A DNA stretch of 45,766 bases from an uncultured Mucilaginibacter sp. GTDB taxonomy: Bacteria > Bacteroidota > Bacteroidia > Sphingobacteriales > Sphingobacteriaceae. Below, one piece after another: positions 35,360 through 43,396 of this stretch (position 1 is the stretch's first letter; each line of letters starts with the position of its first letter). The stretch covers positions 1 through 45,766 of the forward strand of contig CAIPFE010000018.1 of the NCBI GenBank assembly GCA_903864275.1, given 5' to 3'. Below the pieces are notes generated by a model. It ran no database searches, had not been told where the DNA came from, and worked only from the letters and a program-made list of their open reading frames with translations. A program made the position numbers and the translations under genes.

Positions 35360-36685
35360 ATGGGTAAAGTATTTACGATAACGAAAGGATTGGAGAATAT
35401 GGGTGCGCTGCGCACCGGCGGCCAGGGTTCGGTGTATAAGGGACGAAGAATGGGGGCCATCATCAGTGCCGTAAAGCTATTGCCTACTCCTATTCATACC
35501 GAAAGCACCGACGATAAAAACTACCGGAACTTTTTGAACGAAGTAGAGAAGCTGAAGAAAGTTAACGAAGTGCCTAACCCGAATGTGGTAAAGATATTAA
35601 ACTCGGGGATCACCGAAAGCGGCTCTTTTCCATTCATTGAAATGGAATTTATAGAGGGCCCTGACCTTGAAGAACTTTTGAAACCACCCCACGAAGCGAT
35701 ATTTACGTTAAAAGAAACGATAAAACTGGCCGATCAACTTGCCTGCGCATTGGCGCATTGCCACAAAGTTGGCGTAAAGCACGGGGATATTAAAAGTAAC
35801 AATGTAAAATTCAATGTACACTCGGGCAATTATGTATTGCTCGACTTCGGCTTGTCGGTGATGTCGGATGAACAACGCCGGAGCAGTATGCGCCATGCCG
35901 GAGCCATTGAATTTATGGCGCCTGAGCAGAACGCTGGCCAGATGCTGTTTCAGACAGATGTATATAGCTATGGCGTGATCCTGTACGAGCTATTAGCCGG
36001 CCAGGTGCCTTTCCCGCTAAAGGATAACGGCGAAACCGCCCGAAACGCCGTAATGATCGCCCACATGGAATCACAGGTACCTGATTTGCTAAAGCTTCGC
36101 CATAAGCACCTGCCTGAAACCTGGGAAAAGGCCAAACAAGAACGTGAAATGCAGGTGCCGGGATGGTTGCTGGGTATGATATCGCATTGCCTTGAAAAAT
36201 TACCAGAAAACCGTTACACCGATGGGACGGAGCTGCACGAGGCCATTATAGAAAATAGCATTGCTGATATAAAAGTCGACAAACCAAATAAAGCTGTTGT
36301 TGACAAAGAAATTGGGGAATTAGCCGCGCAGGCTAGCCAGCAAAGCATTTACCAGCCTGATCACAGCGGAATGATCCACATATCCAAGCCTATATTTGCC
36401 GGATTGATGTTTTTACTATTAGGGTTTATGATCTTTACAGGCTATTCGTTGTTTAATAAACCTGCCTCTGTCGTTGTCCCAGTTACAAAAATGGCGGCGG
36501 ATACTACTACGGCTGTCGACAGCGGCAAAATATTTGCTGAATATGGAGCCAAAAGACATCGGCAATTGCAAGCGAAGAGGGATTCGGCGACTTCAAACGC
36601 TATAAAAAATGCGCTTCTTCAGCAAAAGGAAAAGGATGCAACAAATCCGGATAGTACAACAACGGATAGCGTGAAGAAGTTTTAA
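35360..36685 (+). CDS. Membrane Ser/Thr protein kinase without PASTA domains
   Basis: 441 residues. The N-terminal kinase domain (about 10-300) shows the Gly-rich loop GGQGSVYKG (20-28), K39, H141-G-D143-x-K145-x-x-N148 (catalytic loop, with Gly replacing the usual Arg, so a non-RD kinase), D162-F-G, A187-P-E and D200. A juxtamembrane stretch leads to one helix (about 345-365). The outer tail is only about 75 residues, low-complexity and rich in Lys, Ala, Thr and Asp, with no PASTA domain. It opens the phospho-signalling cluster with the PP2C phosphatase, FHA proteins and SEDS-PBP fusion; FHA proteins are the expected readers of its phosphothreonines. Confidence 0.93.
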   Translation: MGKVFTITKGLENMGALRTGGQGSVYKGRRMGAIISAVKLLPTPIHTESTDDKNYRNFLNEVEKLKKVNEVPNPNVVKILNSGITESGSFPFIEMEFIEGPDLEELLKPPHEAIFTLKETIKLADQLACALAHCHKVGVKHGDIKSNNVKFNVHSGNYVLLDFGLSVMSDEQRRSSMRHAGAIEFMAPEQNAGQMLFQTDVYSYGVILYELLAGQVPFPLKDNGETARNAVMIAHMESQVPDLLKLRHKHLPETWEKAKQEREMQVPGWLLGMISHCLEKLPENRYTDGTELHEAIIENSIADIKVDKPNKAVVDKEIGELAAQASQQSIYQPDHSGMIHISKPIFAGLMFLLLGFMIFTGYSLFNKPASVVVPVTKMAADTTTAVDSGKIFAEYGAKRHRQLQAKRDSATSNAIKNALLQQKEKDATNPDSTTTDSVKKF

Positions 36686-36727
36686 GAATAATTAAAGTCT
36701 TTTTTGTAAGTAAGTTTAAAAACAAAA

Positions 36728-37678
36728 ATGGAATCAAAAGCTTCTATCTGGCAACGTATAGGTCTTCAGGACTGGTTTTTAACTAATGAAAGTCCCGGCA
36801 AGGCAAAAACACAGCCTGTCCTTACCCCAGATGATGTTTATAATTATGTTATCGCAAAGTTTAACGACTCCATCCGGTCGCTGTCATTTGCCGACCGTAT
36901 TGTTTTTTACCACGAATATATCATCAGTTTTAACCCTGACGATTACGCGGAGTTTATGAATAATAAACAAGGCATATTTGGCCTTATCGTAAACGAAATA
37001 GTAAAAAAGTTTTACGAATTACTTAAACAATACCGGGCAACAGGTAAAATAGTGGAGCCATCCAGCTCAAAATGGGTATTCAGGTTGGTGTCTCATCCTG
37101 ATTATGCGCGCGGCGATATAGGTTTTATTGGCAAATTATTGCCAGGCAGCAACAAAAAAGAAGAAAACTTAAGGGTAACTTTTATTCCGCGGCAAACCGG
37201 TATAGCACAAACATTTGATATCAGCCAGGATATATTAAAAGGCTTTAATTATTACAGCGAAGGTTATTACGAGCTCCCTTATGTCGAAGACCTCGGTTTT
37301 GAGGAAAATATCGTCACGAGCCAGGGCCAGAAAAAATTCGCCAGGTTTGAAACCATTCTCCCCGAAAAGCAATTTGCCGGGAAGAAGGTGGAGTATATAA
37401 TGACGGATGATGAAATTATTGTGTCGGGCGACGAAGAGGACCGCGAAGATTCGAATATCTTTAAAATTCCTTCGGAGTGGGTAAACACGCCGCATTTGCA
37501 GATACGGTATAACAAATCGGATGGTAAATTTTACATGACCTCGTTCGGAGAATTAACGATACTGAACGAAAACGAGGTTGCTAAAAGTGATGTTAACTCG
37601 CCTGCATGGGTTGAGCTTCCTGTAAATTCAAAAATATTACTGAATGGAATTGTTGGTGTTAATATATTTAAATCGTAA
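36728..37678 (+). CDS. FhaA-like cytoplasmic protein with degenerate FHA domain
   Basis: 316 soluble residues with no signal peptide. Residues about 35-145 contain a helical/strand unit (YHEYIISFNPDDYAEFMNN, then VNEIVKKFYELLKQY) that resembles the N-terminal domain of FhaA and the N-terminus of the protein at 43397. The last 100 residues look like an FHA fold: WVNTPHLQIRYNKSDGKFYM aligns with the FVSRQHAHIEWNKDNGCFML of that protein. Here the phosphothreonine-binding Ser and Arg are N253 and T254, and no GR pair precedes them, so phosphopeptide binding is probably lost. It lies 42 bases after the kinase gene. The assignment is inference from layout. Confidence 0.7.
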   Translation: MESKASIWQRIGLQDWFLTNESPGKAKTQPVLTPDDVYNYVIAKFNDSIRSLSFADRIVFYHEYIISFNPDDYAEFMNNKQGIFGLIVNEIVKKFYELLKQYRATGKIVEPSSSKWVFRLVSHPDYARGDIGFIGKLLPGSNKKEENLRVTFIPRQTGIAQTFDISQDILKGFNYYSEGYYELPYVEDLGFEENIVTSQGQKKFARFETILPEKQFAGKKVEYIMTDDEIIVSGDEEDREDSNIFKIPSEWVNTPHLQIRYNKSDGKFYMTSFGELTILNENEVAKSDVNSPAWVELPVNSKILLNGIVGVNIFKS

Positions 37679-37683
37679 CTGAT

Positions 37684-37782
37684 ATGTCACAAATTTTGTC
37701 TGTCATCATGTTATGTATTTGTGTTGTTCTATTAGCCACTCATTTTATTGACATCAAAAACTCACGTAAAGCGAATGACTGA
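37684..37782 (+). CDS. Small single-helix membrane protein (32 aa)
   Basis: ATG at 37684, 5 bases after the preceding stop, to TGA at 37780-37782. It has one hydrophobic helix (about residues 4-20) and a short basic tail (DIKNSRKAND). The last codons overlap the start of the phosphatase gene by 8 bases (ATGACTGA), an arrangement usual for translationally coupled real genes. It may be a small subunit of the envelope complex, or only a leader peptide that feeds ribosomes to the phosphatase start. There is no homology evidence. Confidence 0.5.
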   Translation: MSQILSVIMLCICVVLLATHFIDIKNSRKAND

Positions 37783-39208
37783 TCAATTTTTCGGACTAAC
37801 CGACACCGGCAAACAGCGGAAAAACAATGAAGATACTTTTATTGCGGAACATACCGCAGATAATAAGTTTATAATCGCCTGCGTAATTGATGGCGTGGGC
37901 GGATATGCCGGCGGTGAAATAGCCGCTGCGCTGGCGCGTGAGGCAATTCTTCGCCGTCTTAGTAAGCCTTCTGGCGACGCCATCCCTATGCTCGTTGACT
38001 GTTTCAACCTGGCAAATGAGGCAATATTGCTGGAAAAACAAAACTCCAAAGATCATCATAACATGGCCTGCGTTGCCACCTTGGCCATAGTGGATATTGA
38101 GCAAAACCAGTTTTACTTTGTACATGTTGGCGACACCCGGCTTTATTTGGTCAGGGATAATTCACTCGTAAAGATTTCTCACGATCAATCCTTTGTTGGC
38201 TTTTTAGAGGATTCAGGCCGTTTATCTGAAGAAGAGGCGATGAACCATCCCAAGCGAAACGAGATCAATAAAGCCTTAGGTTTGGATGTGCAGATGGGAA
38301 CTGACAGTGATTATTTGGAAACCGGGCAGTCGCCCTTTCTTTCAGGGGATATGCTTCTTTTATGCAGCGACGGGTTGACGGATATCGTAGATATTGCCAG
38401 CATCGGAGCGATTATTACGGCCGAAGGTTCTTTAAAGGAAAAATGCAACCGACTAGTGGAAACAGCAAACCAAAACGGCGGCAAGGACAATATCACCGTG
38501 GTGCTTGTTCAAAACAACAAGGCGCAGGTTCAATACGATACAGCGATGCCTGCTGCGAATCAAAAAAAAAGTAGCGATGAGATAGTAAAGATTAGCGGCA
38601 CTAATGATACCCCCACGCCAAAGACGGCCCGGGAAGCACCCGATGCTAAGGTCAATAAAACACCTGTTATCATTCTGACCATATTAATGCTTCTTTTTTT
38701 GGGGACCACCATATGGCAGTATTTGCAAAATCATGACAATTTTGTACCGCAATCAACCCAACTTGATATACCCACTAAAAAGCCGGCTAATAAACATGAA
38801 ATAAAACTGCAGGCGGCTATCGACCAGTCCAACGGCCATATGTTAATTCTTTCCGACACCGCATATCCTACCCCGATAATAATCACGGACGCCATCCAAA
38901 TAAATAAAGACAGCCTGTTAATAAAAGCCAAAGGCAAAATTGTGCTGCAGGCTGATTCGGGTTACACCGGCCCTGCATTCCAGCTTTCATCAAAATGTAA
39001 AAACATTGTATTAGACAGCTTGACGCTTGTAAATTTCCAAATAGGCGTTGCGTCATATAACGATGCTTTGACCTTAAGGTACGCCCGTTTTATTGGCTGC
39101 CAGGCAGCAGTACAAAATGCTTTCACTTTTGCAGATAAAAAATATATCAGCGGAAAGTTAACCGGCGCCCCTTTTAGGTCCGATTCTATCCCATCCATAA
39201 AAAAATAA
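37775..39208 (+). CDS. PP2C Ser/Thr phosphatase with transmembrane and periplasmic tail
   Basis: 477 residues from ATG 37775; an in-frame TTG at 37748 is less likely because ATG 37775 overlaps the small upstream gene in ATGACTGA and gives the standard start. The PP2C domain (1-245) has NED (18-20), D39-G40 in VIDGVGGYAGGE, G119-D120-TR, SDG (198-200) and D238-N239-IT, so all metal ligands are present. A helix (about 296-316) follows. The outer 160 residues contain strand repeats (SLLIKAKGKIVLQ, NIVLDSLTLVNFQIGV, LTLRYARFIGCQAAV) typical of a right-handed beta-helix. It should reverse the upstream kinase. Four bases separate it from the SEDS-PBP gene. Confidence 0.92.
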   Translation: MTDQFFGLTDTGKQRKNNEDTFIAEHTADNKFIIACVIDGVGGYAGGEIAAALAREAILRRLSKPSGDAIPMLVDCFNLANEAILLEKQNSKDHHNMACVATLAIVDIEQNQFYFVHVGDTRLYLVRDNSLVKISHDQSFVGFLEDSGRLSEEEAMNHPKRNEINKALGLDVQMGTDSDYLETGQSPFLSGDMLLLCSDGLTDIVDIASIGAIITAEGSLKEKCNRLVETANQNGGKDNITVVLVQNNKAQVQYDTAMPAANQKKSSDEIVKISGTNDTPTPKTAREAPDAKVNKTPVIILTILMLLFLGTTIWQYLQNHDNFVPQSTQLDIPTKKPANKHEIKLQAAIDQSNGHMLILSDTAYPTPIIITDAIQINKDSLLIKAKGKIVLQADSGYTGPAFQLSSKCKNIVLDSLTLVNFQIGVASYNDALTLRYARFIGCQAAVQNAFTFADKKYISGKLTGAPFRSDSIPSIKK

Positions 39209-39212
39209 GGTT

Positions 39213-42200
39213 ATGGAACAGGGGGCAGCTAAAATCCAATCACGAAAAAAAGAGCGCTTGTTTTTATTATTGATTGGCGTTGCGCTTTTTATGCTGTCTG
39301 TGCGCCTGTTTTATGTAGAGCAAAGAAATTTTACCGATGTTGACCGGCGGCTGAAGGACGGCACAATGATAAACCTGAATGCAGGTAGCCTTGCAAGAAA
39401 TATAAGCGCACTACTGAAAAAAGGGTACTATTTTGAAGATCCACGGGATATAAGCCTTGTAAAAAGAACAGTTGCAGCCGCTGCCAAAGCGGGAAACAAA
39501 TTCGACAATATTGGCGAACTGAATAAGCGCCGCTACAACGTTGATGCCGACAGCGCTTTTAATTTCGGGGGCGAATCCTTTAAACAAAGGGTATTGGTTT
39601 CACGTTCGTTGCTAGGCTACACCGGCGATGACTCCATCAGGTTTATACAGGAAAAAAGAATCCCACCCCCCTTGCCTGCAACTAACGATCTGAGGTTTGA
39701 TGGTTATGATATTTCCGGCCAGGTGCTGGATAAAGGCGTACCCGTACCCGGAGTTTTAATCAGGCTCCAAATGATATTGCCCCAGGACAGCACATACAGT
39801 GATGAAGAAACTGACCTTGTTAAAACTAACACGGAGCAAACTCCTGCTTTTAAAAAAGTTTATGTTTTGGACGCGGGCGGTCACCAACACCTGCAATCGT
39901 TAGCGGCCTTTGCCCGTACCGACGACCAGGGAATGTACGCCTTTATACACCTGCCTGCGAGCAAGGCTTTCGAAGTATTGCCTTTACAGCCGGGCTTTCA
40001 ATTTGGCAAATCATTGGGCACCGAAGAGTTAGATAAGTACGAGGCATTCAACTTTCACCGTTCGCCGCACACGATCAGGCTTTTGTCAACAAGAGATTAC
40101 AGCATCCTGAAAAAGGAGAAAGCTTTCATTATTCGTACCCCTTCGGAATTTAATTTTTGGTTTTGGATTATAGTAGGCGGCTTTTTTGCAGGTTTTCTGA
40201 TCACCCATCTTATATTCAGTGTAAAATACCCGGCCGCCGATCAGCTTATCTTGCCTATGGTAATGATACTTACCGGGCTTTCGTTTTTGACCCTTTTGAG
40301 TTTGCAGGATCCACTGCGCGACCGATTTTTTGCAAAAGACACACTGGTATATTTGGGCGCCGGCTTTGTCGCCATGTTGCTGATGCTGTCCTTTAACCTT
40401 CGCCGTTTTAATGCTGATTCCCCGTTTTACCGAATGTTTATTTTTAAAGGTAACCGTAAGGCGGCGAATGGATGGCCCTGGATCGTTTTGGCAATGATAC
40501 TGCTTGCCCTCACCATCCGTTTTGGCACCGGGCCTGAAGGAAGCGGCGTAAAGGTTAACCTCTTTGGCTTTCAGCCGAGTGAGATCGTTAAATACCTTGT
40601 CATCCTTTTCCTTGCGGGATTTTTTGCTGTTAATGAAAAATTCATCAGCGAATATGCCAGCTGGCGGAAAAGGTTGTCGTTCTTTTCATTTGCTGTTGTA
40701 GCCATAGCCGTAACCCTCTTCCTGTTCCTCGTGCTTGGCGATATGGGGCCGGCAATGATCATTTGTTTCACATTTATCATCCTGTTTTCGTTTTCGCGGG
40801 GCGACTTTATGTTCATGGCGATTTCCGTTGTGACCTATGTACTCATCACCTGGATATTTAAAAATACATTGTTGTCAACCGGGCTTATAGGTGTTGTGTT
40901 GTTGATCGTAATAGCATTCAGGCGTAAACAGCTTAGTGAATCGGCCATTATGGCCCTGGTGGTTATTGCAGGGTTTTTAACGATTGATAAAATCCCTCAT
41001 CTTGATAAACTGATCCCCGGGCCGGTTCAGCGACTTGTTGAACGTAAAGCCATTTGGCAGGACGCCTGGAACAACGAGGTTTATGGCGGAGACCAGGTAG
41101 CCAACGGGCTCTGGGCCATGTCGAGCGGGGGAGCCGCCGGGCAGGGCGTTGGTGAAGGTTTTGCAAAAACTATCCCTGAAGCGCATACGGATATGATACT
41201 GCCTTCGATGGGCGAAGAATTTGGATGGGCTGGTATAGTTTGTATATTTTTATTGTTTTTGCTGTACCTGCACCGTTCCATCATCATCGGGCGGCAAACA
41301 GGGACGCCCTTCCTGTTTTATTTATGCGCGGGGATTGGTATTTGCACATTTGTGCAGTTCATACTGATAGCGGGTGGTTCAACAGGGGCCTTGCCCCTAT
41401 CTGGCGTGGCACTGCCATTTCAAAGCTATGGCGGGTCGTCCTTAGTTGCCAATTTTATTGCTGCGGGCTTTTTATTGTCCGCTTCGAAATTAAGGGGCAG
41501 CGCCGTGCAAATGAGCTATATCACCAAACAGCAGGACCGCAACCTGGTGCCGGCCCTAATTGCGGCCTGTATCGGCATCTTATTGCTAACCATTAACATA
41601 TCGCGTTACTTTTTTGATAACCAGAAATGGGTAGTAAAACCATCCCTGGTAGCCGATAAGAGCGGGGCACGAATGTTCAGTTATAACCCGCGCATAGCGA
41701 TTTTGATGAACAGGCTGCAGGCCGGCACGCTTTACGACAGGCAGGGGTGCATCCTGGCCACCAGCGATCCTAAACTGATAAGGGAACAGCGGAATTTATT
41801 GGATTCCGCAGGCGCGGGCAATTATAACGTCGATTCTGCCATGCACAAACGCCTTACCCGGTACTACCCATTTGAAGAGCAAATGTTTTTTTGGGTCGGC
41901 GATGCCAATACAGGGGTTTTTAACGGCAGCACCAATGGTTATTTTGCGGAATACGAGCATGCCGCGGAGCTACGGGGATTTAAAATGCCTGTCTCAAATT
42001 ATAACGTACATGCCAGCTTCTTCCGCGAAGACCGCTTTTTGCCAAGAGGTGTAAAGGAGATGACCGTCAGCAAAAAAGATTACAGTGCAATTGCGCCATT
42101 GCTGGTTGCCGGGATAAACAGTGAAGAGGTAGAAGAATTCAAAAAAAGGAACCGTGACGTACAGCTTACGGTGGATGCCGATCTGCAAACGCGGATTCAA

Positions 42201-43358
42201 AATTCTATCGCTACGGATACTTCGGTAAATTACAAACGGGTATCAGTCGTAATTATGCTCGCTTCAACCGGCGATGTGCTTACATCTGCCGTGTATCCGC
42301 TGCCTCCCATTCATAACTGGGACCAGCTCACCATGCCCATCCCCGATCAGAATAAATTGGCAGGGTGGCTCACCACAACCGATTTGGGCTTTACTTATGC
42401 CACACAACCTGGCTCAACAGCTAAAGTGCTCACTACCATGGCGGCGTTCAATAAGCTGGGTCTGGATGCGGCCAAGGTAAAATTTCACGTAAGCGAAGAA
42501 GAGCGTATACGAACAAAAGGTATTGAGCCTGATGAAACCGGCATAATAACATTAGAGCGGGCTGTGGCAAAGTCAAATAACGTGTACTTTATAAAATTGG
42601 CTAACCAGGAACATCTACAGGAAGATATGGCCACTCTGTATTTAAAAACCGGCATGTTTTTGCATGGGGTTGGCGGTTATTTTTACAACAAACCCGTGAA
42701 GAATGCCGATCAGGATGAAAAATGGAAACAACTTTGGCGCAATACCGAGTTTAATACCAAACCTCCATATGACCCAAATCGTATCCGCCGGACAAGGGCC
42801 AAGGGTATATCGGGGATGGCCTGGGGGCAGGGCGCATTAATTGCCACACCTGCCGCCGTGGCCCGCCTGGTATCCGGTGTAGCTAATAATGGCATGTTAG
42901 TTGCGAATCGTTTTGTATTAAAAGTAAACGACTCTGTAACGGGTGTAAAAGAAGGAATTAAACTGGCAAACGACCCGCAATATGCTGCCCTGATCACAAA
43001 ATACATGATTGAGCAAAGCGCGCCAAAGGTTCCTATTTTAGGTCTTAGTGTTGCAGGAAAAACCGGCACCCCCGAAAGGATATGGAAAAAACAAAGCATA
43101 AACGATGGCTGGTATGTATTTTTTGCGCCGATGGCGAAAGACACCGGAAATATCGTAGTTTGTATCCGTATTGAATCAACAAAAGGGTCGGCGGATGCAG
43201 TAAGGCTGGCGGGTAGGCATGTAATACCATTCCTGTTAAAGAAAGGGTATATAAAAAGCATCCTACCAGCTGCCGGCGACGGGCAAAATTCGCCAAAGCG
43301 AAACAAAAAAGACATTGAACCGGCGGAAACAGAAACCCCCGATACCACAAATCAATAA
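39213..43358 (+). CDS. SEDS glycosyltransferase (RodA/FtsW) fused to a class B penicillin-binding protein
   Basis: 1381 residues in one unbroken frame. Helix 1 (about 14-34) leads to an outer domain (about 35-312) with a carboxypeptidase-regulatory-like strand set (YDISGQVLDKGVPVPGVLIRL). The SEDS part (about 316-765) has FQPSEIVKYLVILFLAG, LGDMGPAMI, PEAHTD with D660 (the essential Asp of RodA/FtsW) and LPFQSYGGSSL. A new helix (about 776-797) starts the PBP part: GTLYDRQGCILA, VQLTVDADLQ, then S1068-x-x-K1071 (PGSTAK), S1121-N-N1123 and K1283-T-G. Both enzymes appear active, so this is a complete glycan polymerase plus crosslinker, normally two proteins. It sits with kinase, phosphatase and FHA genes. 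Confidence 0.95.
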   Translation: MEQGAAKIQSRKKERLFLLLIGVALFMLSVRLFYVEQRNFTDVDRRLKDGTMINLNAGSLARNISALLKKGYYFEDPRDISLVKRTVAAAAKAGNKFDNIGELNKRRYNVDADSAFNFGGESFKQRVLVSRSLLGYTGDDSIRFIQEKRIPPPLPATNDLRFDGYDISGQVLDKGVPVPGVLIRLQMILPQDSTYSDEETDLVKTNTEQTPAFKKVYVLDAGGHQHLQSLAAFARTDDQGMYAFIHLPASKAFEVLPLQPGFQFGKSLGTEELDKYEAFNFHRSPHTIRLLSTRDYSILKKEKAFIIRTPSEFNFWFWIIVGGFFAGFLITHLIFSVKYPAADQLILPMVMILTGLSFLTLLSLQDPLRDRFFAKDTLVYLGAGFVAMLLMLSFNLRRFNADSPFYRMFIFKGNRKAANGWPWIVLAMILLALTIRFGTGPEGSGVKVNLFGFQPSEIVKYLVILFLAGFFAVNEKFISEYASWRKRLSFFSFAVVAIAVTLFLFLVLGDMGPAMIICFTFIILFSFSRGDFMFMAISVVTYVLITWIFKNTLLSTGLIGVVLLIVIAFRRKQLSESAIMALVVIAGFLTIDKIPHLDKLIPGPVQRLVERKAIWQDAWNNEVYGGDQVANGLWAMSSGGAAGQGVGEGFAKTIPEAHTDMILPSMGEEFGWAGIVCIFLLFLLYLHRSIIIGRQTGTPFLFYLCAGIGICTFVQFILIAGGSTGALPLSGVALPFQSYGGSSLVANFIAAGFLLSASKLRGSAVQMSYITKQQDRNLVPALIAACIGILLLTINISRYFFDNQKWVVKPSLVADKSGARMFSYNPRIAILMNRLQAGTLYDRQGCILATSDPKLIREQRNLLDSAGAGNYNVDSAMHKRLTRYYPFEEQMFFWVGDANTGVFNGSTNGYFAEYEHAAELRGFKMPVSNYNVHASFFREDRFLPRGVKEMTVSKKDYSAIAPLLVAGINSEEVEEFKKRNRDVQLTVDADLQTRIQNSIATDTSVNYKRVSVVIMLASTGDVLTSAVYPLPPIHNWDQLTMPIPDQNKLAGWLTTTDLGFTYATQPGSTAKVLTTMAAFNKLGLDAAKVKFHVSEEERIRTKGIEPDETGIITLERAVAKSNNVYFIKLANQEHLQEDMATLYLKTGMFLHGVGGYFYNKPVKNADQDEKWKQLWRNTEFNTKPPYDPNRIRRTRAKGISGMAWGQGALIATPAAVARLVSGVANNGMLVANRFVLKVNDSVTGVKEGIKLANDPQYAALITKYMIEQSAPKVPILGLSVAGKTGTPERIWKKQSINDGWYVFFAPMAKDTGNIVVCIRIESTKGSADAVRLAGRHVIPFLLKKGYIKSILPAAGDGQNSPKRNKKDIEPAETETPDTTNQ

Positions 43359-43396
43359 TTCACTAAATCGCTAATTCACTAATTCAACAATTATCC
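43359..43396. repeat. Short CTAATTCA tandem repeat in the operon spacer
   Basis: Units TTCACTAAATCGC, TAATTCAC and TAATTCAACAA fill the 38-base gap between the SEDS-PBP and FHA genes. It is a small example of the locus-specific spacer repeats and the only one inside a likely operon. Confidence 0.5.

Noticed and set aside
37748..37774. Upstream TTG start for the PP2C phosphatase
   Set aside because: ATG 37775 gives the standard family N-terminus and overlaps the preceding small gene in the usual ATGACTGA form.
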